In this document: piece by piece, positions 24,671 through 34,467 of the stretch
Layout of the letters: each line of letters begins with the position of its first letter
How positions within the stretch are numbered: position 1 is the stretch's first letter
Assembly: GCA_900545915.1 (NCBI GenBank)
Contig: URAV01000035.1
Location: 1 to 42,259 of the forward strand
Direction of reading: 5' to 3'
Origin: an uncultured Porphyromonadaceae bacterium
GTDB lineage: Bacteria; Bacteroidota; Bacteroidia; Bacteroidales; Coprobacteraceae
DNA: 42,259 nt
Program-made: the position numbers and the translations under genes
The notes under the pieces: generated by a model
What the model saw: the letters and a program-made list of their open reading frames with translations, nothing else
What the model was told of the DNA's origin: nothing
The model's database searches: none

Positions 24671-25939
24671 TTATTTTCTTGATTGATCTTGAACTAACAA
24701 ATTATGATATAAATCGAGATATTGCCGGACAACGACATCTGATGAAAAACAACGGTTTATTTTATCGACACACTTTTTTCTCATTTCGGGATTCGTATGA
24801 TCCAGTACCCAGTCTATTCCCCCTACAAAGTCTGCAGTAAAAGGATATGTCACTAAATAACCATTTTCCAAATGATCTATTATATCTGTTTGTCCGCTGC
24901 TATTAAATGCCACGACAGGTGTTCCGCAAGCCATAGACTCCGCCAAAGTCTGCCCGAATGTCTCATAATGTGAAGGCATAACCGTAATATCTGCAGCACT
25001 GTATATTCGGGCAAGATCTTCAGAATTGCCGATTTCTCCCAAATAACGATAACTGCAAGGAATATCTTTTAAAAAGTCTTTATCTCTTTTTATTCCCCCG
25101 AACAGAAAAAGTTCTGTATCCCGACAATATTTTGAATTTTTCAAAGATTGTTTCAACAGCTTAAATCCTTTATTTTCATCATTCAATTTTGCAGCTCCGA
25201 ACACGATCACTTTTCTATCATCAGAAATTCCCAAATGCGCACGTTCCTTTTCTCTGTCTCTCGGGTAGAATATTTCCGTATCAATAACATTAGGTATGAC
25301 AAAAATTTTATTGGTCTCCATCAAAACACTTTCCCTCGCTCTCTTCGCCAACCAACGACTGACACATGTAAACACAATATCCGGATCTCTCATAAACTGT
25401 TTTTTCAGCCAAATTTTATAAGAAAGATCGAACGTTCCCGGATGTTGCAAATAAGGACATTCCCTACAAATCGACATAAAACGGTCACAAGAACAGGCGT
25501 GGTGACAAATCGACGTACAATACCACATATCATGCATCGTAAACACCATAGGTTTTCCGAGCTTAATCAGTTGATGTATATTCTGAAGAGATAAGAAACC
25601 TTGATTAATCCAATGTAAATGAATGATATCGGCCTCGCGGATGATCGGAAGATCGGAAATATCTGTTCCCGAATCGGCAATAGATATGGCAAATAAATTT
25701 TTTCGGGAAAGACCGTTCTTTATAAAAATAGAAAATCGCTCTTTATAAAAATGAAAACGATTTTTCAGCCGTCTCCAACGTGTATCAAAAGGTGTTATCA
25801 CCGTAGGATCATCAGAGGTTTTATAAGCCGTCAGCAACGACACATCCACGCCTTCTTTCAACAACGCCTCTTTTAAACGATAACAGGCGATTGCAGCTCC
25901 GCCTTTACGCTCATATGTACTAATGAGAACAACTTTCAT
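24671..25939 (-). CDS. Glycosyltransferase family 4
   Basis: This 422-aa GT-B retaining glycosyltransferase opens with the Gly-rich N-terminal loop (RKGGAAIACYRLKEAL) and carries IIHLHW (about 105-110). The C-terminal GT4 signature SHYETFGQTLAESMACGTPVV holds the E-x7-E pair. Between the lobes is a Cys-rich patch (C141, C145, C149, C151, C158, C161) of the sort seen in a subset of capsule and colanic-acid mannosyl/galactosyltransferases; it may bind a metal. It sits between two other transferases, with gaps of 8 and 18 bp. Sugar specificity cannot be inferred. Confidence 0.9.
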   Translation of the reverse strand: MKVVLISTYERKGGAAIACYRLKEALLKEGVDVSLLTAYKTSDDPTVITPFDTRWRRLKNRFHFYKERFSIFIKNGLSRKNLFAISIADSGTDISDLPIIREADIIHLHWINQGFLSLQNIHQLIKLGKPMVFTMHDMWYCTSICHHACSCDRFMSICRECPYLQHPGTFDLSYKIWLKKQFMRDPDIVFTCVSRWLAKRARESVLMETNKIFVIPNVIDTEIFYPRDREKERAHLGISDDRKVIVFGAAKLNDENKGFKLLKQSLKNSKYCRDTELFLFGGIKRDKDFLKDIPCSYRYLGEIGNSEDLARIYSAADITVMPSHYETFGQTLAESMACGTPVVAFNSSGQTDIIDHLENGYLVTYPFTADFVGGIDWVLDHTNPEMRKKCVDKINRCFSSDVVVRQYLDLYHNLLVQDQSRK

Positions 25940-25957
25940 ATTTAGACTTTTCCCTCT

Positions 25958-26863
25958 TTACCTATGCAAAAAATTTAATATCCGAACCCTTATTTTGTTA
26001 TAATACGAGTTATCGAAACGATAAATACGAGCCAACATCTCCCGGGCATTTTTATTTTCTTGCAACAAAGACAATTTTTCTACCTTAACCTGCCCCGTAT
26101 ATAAATCCGTCGCAAATAGTCCATATTTATCGCAATGCGTTCCCGTTCCGTCAAAACCGATATTCGTGACCAACGACCGACCGCTATTTAATGACAACTT
26201 TCCTTTCAAAAAAACGGAAGCGTTCCAACGAATCGCCCAAGAACTATTCTTGCCGACTATCTGTTCCCTAAGCATCCGGGTAAAATGATAAGCTCCGTCA
26301 AAATCGAATTTACGAGTCAAGTTCCGGGCTTCTAATTCTCGAAGCAATTTTTCCCCGTCCGGTTCAAACAAATCCCAACCACGTTTCCAAGTTCCCCATC
26401 CCCAACTATTTGCAAAGCTCAGCAAAAAAGTTTCCGGAAAAGGCTCTTTACCTTTAAGCAAATGCCCATTTACATTTACGATGTTCTCCTCATCTTTGTA
26501 AGTTTCCAAAGCTTCATTCATAAAAGTAAGAAACCATGGGGAGACGATCAGGTCATCTTCCAGAACAATGACTCGACCATATTTCTCGACCAAATCGGTA
26601 ACTCCGGAAATAATATTCGAAGCTAATCCTTTATTCTCCGGTTGCTCTACGATATGCAGTTGTTTAAATCCTTGAATATTCCGTATATATTCCCGTACCG
26701 ACCGTACATTTTTTTCCTGCTCGGAATCCTTGACTCCGTCAGAAAAAATAAACAGTTCGCTCTTCTCCGCCAAAAGATTTTTTTGTAGAGACTCTATACA
26801 ATACCGTACATGCTGAGGACGGTTATATACAAAAAGAGCAATCGGGGCGATCTGCATATTCAA
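25958..26863 (-). CDS. GT-A fold glycosyltransferase (GT2-like, LEDD type)
   Basis: This 301-aa transferase has an N-terminal nucleotide-binding segment (APIALFVYNRPQHVRYCIESL), the metal-binding LEDD (101-104), and an SWGWGTWKRGWD region typical of Bacteroidota capsule-locus transferases of this type. The start could also be the Met at residue 3 (26857). It begins 7 bp after the flippase stop. It is probably one of the three transferases building the repeat unit exported by that flippase; donor and acceptor are unknown. Confidence 0.85.
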   Translation of the reverse strand: MNMQIAPIALFVYNRPQHVRYCIESLQKNLLAEKSELFIFSDGVKDSEQEKNVRSVREYIRNIQGFKQLHIVEQPENKGLASNIISGVTDLVEKYGRVIVLEDDLIVSPWFLTFMNEALETYKDEENIVNVNGHLLKGKEPFPETFLLSFANSWGWGTWKRGWDLFEPDGEKLLRELEARNLTRKFDFDGAYHFTRMLREQIVGKNSSWAIRWNASVFLKGKLSLNSGRSLVTNIGFDGTGTHCDKYGLFATDLYTGQVKVEKLSLLQENKNAREMLARIYRFDNSYYNKIRVRILNFLHR

Positions 26864-26870
26864 AATATTT

Positions 26871-28322
26871 TTATTCTTCGTTCGTCAAGACCTTCTTTTT
26901 AAACAGTTGAAGACATTCGTGCCACATTTCCAACCGGAATAATCGTGCGGCAACAATATAAAGCAACCCGAATGTTCCGGAAATCGTAATAAACAACAAC
27001 CACCGGTCTTGAAAGACCAGATAATAAAGAGATGACATTGCCGTAATTACCAAAGATATAGATAAACAGGGAAATATATCGAGAAAAAATGATCCTATCG
27101 TATAATTTACGTATTTATGCGCTAAAAGCATTGTTGCAATCAGGGAGCAAAGGGTATAAACCACCCACAGCCACATCAATGCCATTATACTGTATTTGAA
27201 ACAGATAAATATTCCTATTATAAAAAAGATCTTTTTAAAAATCTCCATTTTCAAGTTGATATCCGATCGGCCTACGGCATTAAACAGATCGTAATATAAA
27301 ATTATAAAAGGAGAAAATGCTCCCGAGATACACAATACCTGCATGAGAGGAATAGAAGGTGCCCATTTTTCAGGAAGCAATATGGATATAAGAGGCTGCG
27401 AAACCAGCATCAATAGAAACATAATCGGGAAAATTATAAAAGACACTGTCCGGATATACTTCCCGAAAACACGTATCATTCGCTCTCTGTCATCATTAAT
27501 CGAAGACAATACCGGAAAAGCAACGCTTCTAAAAATATTGGCGATCAATGCCGAAGGCATATCCTGAAATTTATTAGCCTGATTATAATAACCGACAGCT
27601 TGCGTCGAATAGCCTTTTCCGATCAACCACGGGTAAATATTATTGAATATCGTATTCAGCACGCCAGTACCTATCAGATTCGAACTATACCCGAAAAATT
27701 CTTTCATCGAAGCGACTCTGAATATCCATTTCGGTCTCCAACGTCCATAAATCCACAACAAAATCGACTTTACAATCGCCATTCCCAAAGACTGTATTAC
27801 CAAAGCCCAGACTCCCCAACCCATAAACGCCGTAATAACAGCAAACACCGAGGAGCAAAACAGAGAAATAATATTTATACGCGCCAATTGCGTAAATTGA
27901 ATGTATTTTATCAAACGAGTTTGCTGAATCATGCCGAATGCCAAAAAAACAATACTCAAAAACGAAACCCGTGCAACTGTCGCCAATCCCGGAACTCCGG
28001 AATAACTTTCGATAAACGGAGCTAAAGCGAAAAGGATAAGATAAAAAACAAGGCTGACTCCGATATTGAAATAGAAAATCGTACTATAATCGACATCGGT
28101 CGCCTCTTTTTTGCGAATCAGAGCAGACCCAAAACCACTGTCTATAAGAATACTCGACAATGCGACAAACACGGCCAATAAAGCCATCTTCCCCAAATCG
28201 ACCGGATTCAAAGGAATAGCCAGAATTATACCTGTAACAAAGTATAAAAACTGCTGACCGAATTTATCGACAAAACTCCAAATAAGAGCTGTCAACGTTT
28301 TCTTTTTCAAGTTATCCGACAT
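26871..28322 (-). CDS. Wzx-like polysaccharide flippase (PST family)
   Basis: This is a 483-aa polytopic membrane protein with about 12-14 predicted helices, of the oligosaccharide flippase/PST branch of the MOP superfamily. It is expected to move lipid-linked repeat units across the inner membrane. The N-terminus (SDNLKKKTLTALIWSFVDKFGQQ) and the GSALIRKKEATDVDYSTIFYFN loop are typical. The frame opens at 28346 (MKHVGIED), but I take the Met at 28322 (MSDNLKKK) as more like family N-termini. A terminator-like hairpin ends about 35 nt before this start, and no -7 promoter is visible in between. No Wzy polymerase or initiating phosphoglycosyltransferase is in the window. Confidence 0.87.
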   Translation of the reverse strand: MSDNLKKKTLTALIWSFVDKFGQQFLYFVTGIILAIPLNPVDLGKMALLAVFVALSSILIDSGFGSALIRKKEATDVDYSTIFYFNIGVSLVFYLILFALAPFIESYSGVPGLATVARVSFLSIVFLAFGMIQQTRLIKYIQFTQLARINIISLFCSSVFAVITAFMGWGVWALVIQSLGMAIVKSILLWIYGRWRPKWIFRVASMKEFFGYSSNLIGTGVLNTIFNNIYPWLIGKGYSTQAVGYYNQANKFQDMPSALIANIFRSVAFPVLSSINDDRERMIRVFGKYIRTVSFIIFPIMFLLMLVSQPLISILLPEKWAPSIPLMQVLCISGAFSPFIILYYDLFNAVGRSDINLKMEIFKKIFFIIGIFICFKYSIMALMWLWVVYTLCSLIATMLLAHKYVNYTIGSFFLDIFPCLSISLVITAMSSLYYLVFQDRWLLFITISGTFGLLYIVAARLFRLEMWHECLQLFKKKVLTNEE

Positions 28323-28351
28323 ATCTTCGATGCCTACATGTTTCATATTAA

Positions 28352-28397
28352 ATAAAAAATCCCCAAAGAGGGAAAACTGAAACTTCTTCGGGGATTT
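28352..28397 (-). terminator. Terminator or attenuator between metG and the flippase gene
   Basis: AAATCCCC (28357-28364) pairs with GGGGATTT (28390-28397), with a 25-nt intervening segment. On the minus strand the 3' arm runs into TTTTTTATTT. It lies immediately before the flippase gene, closer than any promoter I can see. Confidence 0.75.
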
Positions 28398-28407
28398 ATT
28401 AATATTC

Positions 28408-28478
28408 AGAGCCTGTTTAAATTTTCCAACAAAGAAATATTATCAGGTCATCTTTGCGTTTTCTTCCGGTCTGTTTTC
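28408..28478 (-). repeat. Interspersed intergenic repeat (copy C)
   Basis: This is a single complete unit in minus orientation. On that strand it reads GGAAAACAGACCGGAAG, then ACGCAAAGATGACCTG, ATAATATTT, and TTGGAAAATTTAAACAGG with CTCT. It begins 3 bp after the metG stop codon. It is nearly identical to the copy at 1-52 over the shared part. Confidence 0.85.
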
Positions 28479-28481
28479 CGT

Positions 28482-30521
28482 TTATTTCACTTCCGATCCC
28501 GGTTTTACATGCTGCTCAGGTTCTACAATCACCAATTTACCGTCAGCATCTTCAGCAGAAAGAATCATTCCCTGCGATTCGATACCTTTCAATTTACGAG
28601 GAGCTAAATTAGCGACAAAACAAACCTGTTTTCCCACCAAATCTTCAGGATTATAATATTTTGCGATTCCCGAAACTATAGTACGCCCACCTAAACCATC
28701 ATCGATTTTAAATTGCAACAGTTTATCTGCTTTAGGCACTTTCTGACATTCCAAAACTTTTCCTACCCGAATATCCAACTTCATAAAATCTTCGAAATCG
28801 ATATTATCCCGAACAGGGGCAGCCTGATGATTTTTCAGTTCATTCGCTTTTTTCGTATCTAATAACTTTTGCACTTGAGCCTCGACTTGAGCATCTTCAA
28901 TCTTATCGAACAAAAGAACAGGCTGGTTCAACTGCTGCCCTTCAGGTAAGATATCGATATGTCCCAGCAAGTTCCATTCGGCATGAGTCATATTCAACAT
29001 ATCTCTCAACTTCTTGGCAGAAAACGGGAGAAACGGCTCGAATGCAATCGCCAGATTTGCCGAAATCTGCAACGCCAGATTCAAAATCGTAGAGACACGA
29101 GACATATCGGTCTTCGCCAATTTCCAAGGCTCTGTATCCGCTAAATATTTATTACCGATACGAGCAAGATTCATCGCCTCTTTCAGTGCATCACGGAAGC
29201 GGTAATTCTCCAGATAATTTTCAAGTTCGACCTTGACTCCTGAAAATTCGTCAAGCGTCTCTTTATCATACTCGGTCAACTCTCCGCAAGCCGGAACTTT
29301 CCCACCGAAATATTTATGAGTAAGAACCATCGCACGATTCACAAAATTTCCCAATACGGCAACCAATTCATTGTTGTTGCGTGCCTGAAAGTCTCTCCAA
29401 GTAAAATCATTGTCTTTCGTTTCAGGCGCATTCGCAGTAAGGACATAACGCAGCACATCTTGCTTGCCCGGGAAGTCGACCAAATACTCATGCAGCCATA
29501 CCGCCCAATTACGAGATGTAGAAATTTTATCTCCTTCAAGATTTAAAAATTCGTTTGCAGGAACATTTTCCGGAAGGATAAAACTCCCTTCGGCTTTCAA
29601 CATCGCCGGGAATACGATACAGTGAAAAACAATGTTATCTTTTCCTATAAAATGCACCAATTTCGTCTCGGGATCTTTCCACCAGCGTTCCCAACTATCG
29701 GGCAACAACTCTTTCGTATTGGAAATATAACCGATAGGAGCATCGAACCAAACATATAATACCTTGCCTTCTGCACCTTCTACCGGCACGGGAACTCCCC
29801 AATCAAGATCACGGCTAACGGCACGGGGTTGCAATCCCATATCGAGCCAAGACTTGCACTGTCCGTAAACATTCGATTTCCATTCTTTATGATCCTCCAG
29901 AATCCATTTGCGCAGAAAATCTTCATATTTATCGAGAGGCAAATACCAATGTTTCGTTTCCCGCAATACCGGAACACTGCCGCTGATCGCCGATTTCGGA
30001 TTGATCAGATCCGTCGCATTCAGAGATGTTCCGCAGGCTTCGCATTGATCGCCATAAGCTCTTTCATTCTTACAATGGGGACAAGTACCGGTAATATAAC
30101 GGTCGGCAAGGAACTGTTTGGCCTCTTCATCATAATACTGCTCCGTCGTCTTCTCGATAAAAACACCTTTATCATACAACTTCCGGAAAAACTCGGAAGC
30201 AGTTTTCGTATGGATATCGGAAGAGGTACGGGAATATATGTCGAAAGAAATTCCAAATTTTTCAAACGATTTTTTTATTATCGAATGATACCGATCGACT
30301 ACATCTTGCGGAGTGATACCTTCGGCTTTAGCTTTCAAGGTAATAGGTACTCCATGCTCATCCGATCCGCCGATATGGATCACCTCTTCTCCTTTGAGAC
30401 GCAAGTATCGGGTATAAATATCAGCAGGAACATATACTCCTGCCAAATGCCCGATATGCACAGGGCCATTAGCATAAGGCAATGCTGTAGTTACGAGAGT
30501 ACGTTTGAAATTCTTTTCCAT
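28482..30521 (-). CDS. metG: Methionyl-tRNA synthetase with C-terminal tRNA-binding domain
   Basis: This is a 679-aa class I synthetase charging tRNA-Met. Visible are HIGH (residues 22-25), the zinc knuckle CPHCKNERAYGDQCEACG, and the KMSKS loop as KISTS near residue 330. The C-terminal EMAPII/Arc1p-like OB domain (from about 573: FMKLDIRVGKVLECQKVPKADKL) aids tRNA binding and dimerisation. The open frame extends to 30638, but a TATATTTG box at 30564-30571 and the family N-terminus (KRTLVTTALPYANGPVHIGH) set the start at 30521. Transcription is divergent from the acyl-CoA synthetase gene. Confidence 0.96.
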   Translation of the reverse strand: MEKNFKRTLVTTALPYANGPVHIGHLAGVYVPADIYTRYLRLKGEEVIHIGGSDEHGVPITLKAKAEGITPQDVVDRYHSIIKKSFEKFGISFDIYSRTSSDIHTKTASEFFRKLYDKGVFIEKTTEQYYDEEAKQFLADRYITGTCPHCKNERAYGDQCEACGTSLNATDLINPKSAISGSVPVLRETKHWYLPLDKYEDFLRKWILEDHKEWKSNVYGQCKSWLDMGLQPRAVSRDLDWGVPVPVEGAEGKVLYVWFDAPIGYISNTKELLPDSWERWWKDPETKLVHFIGKDNIVFHCIVFPAMLKAEGSFILPENVPANEFLNLEGDKISTSRNWAVWLHEYLVDFPGKQDVLRYVLTANAPETKDNDFTWRDFQARNNNELVAVLGNFVNRAMVLTHKYFGGKVPACGELTEYDKETLDEFSGVKVELENYLENYRFRDALKEAMNLARIGNKYLADTEPWKLAKTDMSRVSTILNLALQISANLAIAFEPFLPFSAKKLRDMLNMTHAEWNLLGHIDILPEGQQLNQPVLLFDKIEDAQVEAQVQKLLDTKKANELKNHQAAPVRDNIDFEDFMKLDIRVGKVLECQKVPKADKLLQFKIDDGLGGRTIVSGIAKYYNPEDLVGKQVCFVANLAPRKLKGIESQGMILSAEDADGKLVIVEPEQHVKPGSEVK

Positions 30522-30563
30522 TAGTCTATATAATTTTATCTTTTCTTTTTTCAAAATGATCTG

Positions 30564-30571
30564 CAAATATA
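30564..30571 (-). promoter_or_regulatory. -7 promoter element of metG
   Basis: The minus strand reads TATATTTG, predicting a leader of about 36 nt. It lies inside the longer open frame and excludes the upstream start codons. Confidence 0.65.
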
Positions 30572-30613
30572 CGATTTTTGTCGCAATGCGATAAGAGGAA
30601 AAAGTAAAATCGC

Positions 30614-30621
30614 TATCTTTG
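30614..30621 (+). promoter_or_regulatory. -7 promoter element of the acyl-CoA synthetase gene
   Basis: TATCTTTG gives a leader of about 50 nt before the ATG at 30679. It is divergent from the metG promoter, 43 bp away. Confidence 0.6.
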
Positions 30622-30678
30622 AACGAATATATATGCAATTTCTTACTAAATCATCTGAAATAAAGAATTTTATATATT

Positions 30679-32751
30679 ATGATCAATAGAGAATTGATTG
30701 CTCCGGAAAGTATCGTGATCATAGGAGGATCGAATAATACACAAAAACCCGGAGGAAAGATTATTCGGAATCTGCTGGAAGGAAAATTTCCCGGAAAATT
30801 ATATGCAGTAAACCCGAAAGAAACAGAGGTACAAGGTATTCCCTGTTTTCCCGACATAACATCATTGCCAAACACAGAACTAGCAATATTAGCCGTTCCG
30901 GCAGCAGCGTGCCCCTCTATTGTAGAAGAGTTGGCTTCAACCCGCAATACCAAAGCATTTATTATTATATCGGCCGGATTTGGAGAAGAAACTCATGAGG
31001 GATTCCTATTAGAACAGGAAATTTTAAAGACTGTGAATAAATACGAGGCATCGCTAATCGGACCGAATTGCATAGGTTTGATGAACCGTCACCACCGGAG
31101 CGTATTCACTCTACCGATTCCCGAGCTCGATTCCCGAGGTGTCGATCTGATATCGAGTTCCGGAGCTACTGCCGTGTATATCATGGAGTCCGCTATCGGC
31201 AAAGGATTGCGGTTCAATTCTGTATGGTCGGTCGGAAATGCACCGCAGATCGGAGTCGAAGATGTCTTGGAATATCTCGACCGCACTTATATTCCGGGAG
31301 AATCCACACCGATCAAAATCCTTTATATCGAAAACATCAAAGACCCCGACCGTATGCTCTTGCATGCCTCCTCTCTAATTCAAAAAGGGTGCAAAATAGC
31401 TGCAATAAAATCGGGATCATCAGAATCGGGAAGTCGTGCAGCCTCTTCACATACCGGAGCTATGGCAAGCTCGGATCTGGCTGTCGAAGCACTCTTCCGT
31501 AAAGCCGGAATCGTTCGCTGTTTCAGCCGTGAAGAACTGACGACCGTCGCCTGCGTTTTTAATTTAAAAGAAATCAAAGGCCGCAATTTCGCCATTGTTA
31601 CACATGCCGGAGGTCCGGCCGTAATGTTGACCGATGCTCTTTCTAAAGGGGGAATGCATGTTCCTGAACTTTCGGGAGAGGCTGCACAGAAACTAAAAGA
31701 AGAGCTTTATCCCGGAGCTTCGGTCGGAAACCCGATCGACATTTTGGCTACAGGAACTCCCGAGCATTTGGAAAAAGCTATAGATTTTTGTGAAAATACT
31801 CCCGAAATAGATGCAATAGCCGTTATCTTCGGTAGTCCGGGACTGGTAAAAGTTTACGATGCCTATGATGTGTTGCACCGAAAGATGGAAGAATGCAGCA
31901 AACCGATATTCCCGGTGCTCCCATCCGTAGTAACCGCCGGGAAAGAAGTTGAATATTTCCTGAATAAGGGACATGTCAATTTTTCGGACGAAGTCGCTTT
32001 AGCAACCGCTGTAGCACGAGTATTCAATGCTTCGAAACCAACCAATGGCGGGATAGAATTATACGGGGTAAACGTACCGGAAATACGCAGGATTATCGAT
32101 GACATAGGAGAAAACGGGTATCTTCCGCACAATCATGTCCAGTCTCTGTTCTCTGCCGCCGGAATTCCAATAGTCCCGGAAATCGTATCTTCTTCGAAAG
32201 AAGAGCTTCTTAAAAAAGCCGGACAATTAGATTTTCCCTTAGTCGCAAAGGTAGTAGGACCTGTCCACAAGTCCGATATAGGAGGAGTAGTTCTTAATAT
32301 TCAATCGGAAGAGCATCTCGCCTTCGAATTTGATCGGATGATGAAACTACCCGAAGTAACCGCAATAATGGTACAACCGATGTTACAAGGAAAAGAACTT
32401 TTCGTAGGAGCAAAGTACGAGCCTCATTTCGGACATGTCATCCTTTGCGGGTTAGGAGGAATTTTTGTAGAGATATTAAGAGACATCGCTTCGGGATTAG
32501 CACCTTTAAGTGAAAACGAAGCTCTCTCTATGATTCGCTCCCTGCGTGCTTACAAAATGTTTCGGGGAGTCAGAGGAGAAGCTCCCATCGATGAAATCCG
32601 GTTTGCCGAAATCATCGTCCGTCTATCTACATTATTGCGTTTCGCTACAGAAATAAAAGAGATGGATATCAATCCGCTTTTGGCAACTAAAAAAGGTATT
32701 ATTGCGGTAGATGCCCGCATCCGAATCGAGAAAGAGACAAAAAACAAATAA
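30679..32751 (+). CDS. ADP-forming acetate/acyl-CoA ligase, fused alpha and beta subunits
   Basis: This 690-aa nucleoside-diphosphate-forming acyl-CoA synthetase converts acyl-CoA, ADP and phosphate to acid, ATP and CoA, or the reverse. The N-terminal CoA-binding and succinyl-CoA-ligase-like domains (1-460) contain the swinging phosphohistidine in SSHTGAMASSD (His258). The C-terminal part (about 470-690) is the ATP-grasp domain (FPLVAKVVGPVHKSDIGGVVLN, CGLGGIFVEILRDIASGLAPL). The order alpha then beta in one chain is common in Bacteroidota. Which acyl-CoA it prefers (acetyl, propionyl or branched) cannot be told. It is monocistronic and ends in a long hairpin shared with the convergent gene. 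Confidence 0.92.
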   Translation: MINRELIAPESIVIIGGSNNTQKPGGKIIRNLLEGKFPGKLYAVNPKETEVQGIPCFPDITSLPNTELAILAVPAAACPSIVEELASTRNTKAFIIISAGFGEETHEGFLLEQEILKTVNKYEASLIGPNCIGLMNRHHRSVFTLPIPELDSRGVDLISSSGATAVYIMESAIGKGLRFNSVWSVGNAPQIGVEDVLEYLDRTYIPGESTPIKILYIENIKDPDRMLLHASSLIQKGCKIAAIKSGSSESGSRAASSHTGAMASSDLAVEALFRKAGIVRCFSREELTTVACVFNLKEIKGRNFAIVTHAGGPAVMLTDALSKGGMHVPELSGEAAQKLKEELYPGASVGNPIDILATGTPEHLEKAIDFCENTPEIDAIAVIFGSPGLVKVYDAYDVLHRKMEECSKPIFPVLPSVVTAGKEVEYFLNKGHVNFSDEVALATAVARVFNASKPTNGGIELYGVNVPEIRRIIDDIGENGYLPHNHVQSLFSAAGIPIVPEIVSSSKEELLKKAGQLDFPLVAKVVGPVHKSDIGGVVLNIQSEEHLAFEFDRMMKLPEVTAIMVQPMLQGKELFVGAKYEPHFGHVILCGLGGIFVEILRDIASGLAPLSENEALSMIRSLRAYKMFRGVRGEAPIDEIRFAEIIVRLSTLLRFATEIKEMDINPLLATKKGIIAVDARIRIEKETKNK

Positions 32752-32801
32752 ATTTCTATGCGGCAGAGAAAAATAGGACATTTTCTCCGCCGCATAGAAA
32801 T
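32752..32801. terminator. Long hairpin between convergent genes
   Basis: ATTTCTATGCGGC and GCCGCATAGAAAT form a 13-bp perfect outer stem, with GAGAAAA and TTTTCTC extending it inside. It starts right after the acyl-CoA ligase stop and reaches the stop codon of the GNAT-nitrilase gene, so it can serve both directions. Confidence 0.8.
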
Positions 32802-34342
32802 CAGTTATTTTTCTTTTTTAACCGCAACTCATACAAATCTTGACGACGATCTTTCAGATTGCGGACACTTCCATAAGTATGCAGTTCATTCAATAAATCC
32901 AAATCAACATCTGAAATCAATATCATTTCGGTATTCGGAGTTGCTTCTGCCCGTTTCCCGTCATTCGGGAAAGCAAAATCACAAGGAGTAAATACCCCTG
33001 ATTGAGCATACTGTATATCCATATTATGCACTCTCGGAAGATTTCCTACACTTCCGGCAATCGCAACAAAACATTCGTTTTCTATCGCTCGGGCTTGAGC
33101 GCATACTCTCACTCGGGAATATCCCGTCTGCGTATCCGTAAGGAAAGGCACAAACAGAATCTGCATTCCTTGATCGGCCATTAAACGGGACAATTCGGGA
33201 AATTCGACATCGTAGCATATCAATATACCTATACGTGCACAGTCTGTCTCAAAAGTCTTCACCATGCTACCTCCGGTCAATCCCCAACTCTTGATTTCAT
33301 CCGGAGTAATATGCACTTTTTCATACATATCGCAACTTCCGTCTCTCCGGCACAGAAATCCGACATTATACAGGCCGTCTTCTTTAATTAACGGCATACT
33401 TCCTGTAATTATATTTATATTATAACTGATAGCCAGATTGATAAACCTGTCGCGAATCTCATTGGTATATTGCGCCAAAGAACGAATTGCCTCCGATTCT
33501 CCCAAATGATTGAACTTTGCCATCAACGGTGCATTGAAATATTCGGGAAATAATACAAAATCGCTTTTATAATCCGATACGGCATCTACAAAAAACTCGA
33601 CTTGCTCAAAAACATCATCTATGCTTTTATACGGACGCATCTGCCACTGCACTAATCCTATCCGTACATTAGTTTTCGTTACTTTAAAGTCTTGAGTCGG
33701 CGGAGTATAATAAATATTATCCCATTGCAGTAAAGTGGCATAATGTTTTGACTCCTCATCATTAGGCAAATAATTTGTCATTACTTTGCGCACATGAAAA
33801 TCATTCGAGAGCTGAAAAGTCAGTACAGGGTCATAAATCTCTTTCATTTTGACTTTCTGAATATACTCTTTCGGACGCATATCCGCAGCATATTTATGGT
33901 AATTCGGAATACGGCCTCCGAACATGATCGCTTTCAAATTAAGCCGTTCGCACAATTCTTTGCGATAATCATACATACGACGTCCTAAACGCAACCCTCG
34001 ATAATCGGGATGGATAAAAACCTCTATCCCGTATAAAATATTTCCATTAGGATTATGAGTGTCAAAAGTCTCATTTCCGGTAACCCTTGCATAGGTATGA
34101 TCGTTTTTTACCAAATCATAATCAACGATTATAGAAAGAGCACATCCGACGATCTTTTCATCGACAACCGTTACAAACTGCCCTTCCGGGAAAATAGCGA
34201 TCAGTTTTTCAATCTGCTGGTGAGTCCAAAAAACATCCGATCCGTCAGAATAAACCCTACGGAATGACTGGGACAATTGAGTATAATCAGAAATCTGTAA
34301 ATTGCGAATCTCTACCTTATTGATCTTGTGGGAAAGTTCCAT
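32801..34342 (-). CDS. GNAT acetyltransferase fused to a nitrilase-superfamily amidohydrolase
   Basis: This 513-aa two-domain protein, as often found in Bacteroidota, has an N-terminal GNAT domain (about 1-200) with the acetyl-CoA loop HPDYRGLRLGRRMYD (about 111-125). The C-terminal carbon-nitrogen hydrolase (about 225-505) has the Glu-Lys-Cys triad: E267 in FPEYF, K342 in YEKVHITP, C376 in ICYDVEFPE. One chain could acetylate and hydrolyse related amines or amides; no substrate is established to my knowledge. The open frame starts at 34390, but a TATCTTTG promoter box at 34367-34374 puts the start at 34342 (MELSHKINK) with a leader of about 18 nt. It is monocistronic. Confidence 0.9.
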   Translation of the reverse strand: MELSHKINKVEIRNLQISDYTQLSQSFRRVYSDGSDVFWTHQQIEKLIAIFPEGQFVTVVDEKIVGCALSIIVDYDLVKNDHTYARVTGNETFDTHNPNGNILYGIEVFIHPDYRGLRLGRRMYDYRKELCERLNLKAIMFGGRIPNYHKYAADMRPKEYIQKVKMKEIYDPVLTFQLSNDFHVRKVMTNYLPNDEESKHYATLLQWDNIYYTPPTQDFKVTKTNVRIGLVQWQMRPYKSIDDVFEQVEFFVDAVSDYKSDFVLFPEYFNAPLMAKFNHLGESEAIRSLAQYTNEIRDRFINLAISYNINIITGSMPLIKEDGLYNVGFLCRRDGSCDMYEKVHITPDEIKSWGLTGGSMVKTFETDCARIGILICYDVEFPELSRLMADQGMQILFVPFLTDTQTGYSRVRVCAQARAIENECFVAIAGSVGNLPRVHNMDIQYAQSGVFTPCDFAFPNDGKRAEATPNTEMILISDVDLDLLNELHTYGSVRNLKDRRQDLYELRLKKKNN

Positions 34343-34366
34343 ATCAAAGAATTTAAAAAACGAACG

Positions 34367-34374
34367 CAAAGATA
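34367..34374 (-). promoter_or_regulatory. -7 promoter element of the GNAT-nitrilase gene
   Basis: The minus strand reads TATCTTTG. It lies in the longer open frame and supports the shorter start. Confidence 0.65.
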
Positions 34375-34467
34375 TGAATTTGTCTGTCAAAAAAAGATAT
34401 CTTTCTCATTCTCTTTTCAGAGCGAGAAACCTCTATGATAATTTCTTTGGAAGATATACCGACAGGT

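Noticed and set aside
29829..30524. 231-aa plus-strand open frame
   Set aside because: It is antisense to metG; a shadow frame.
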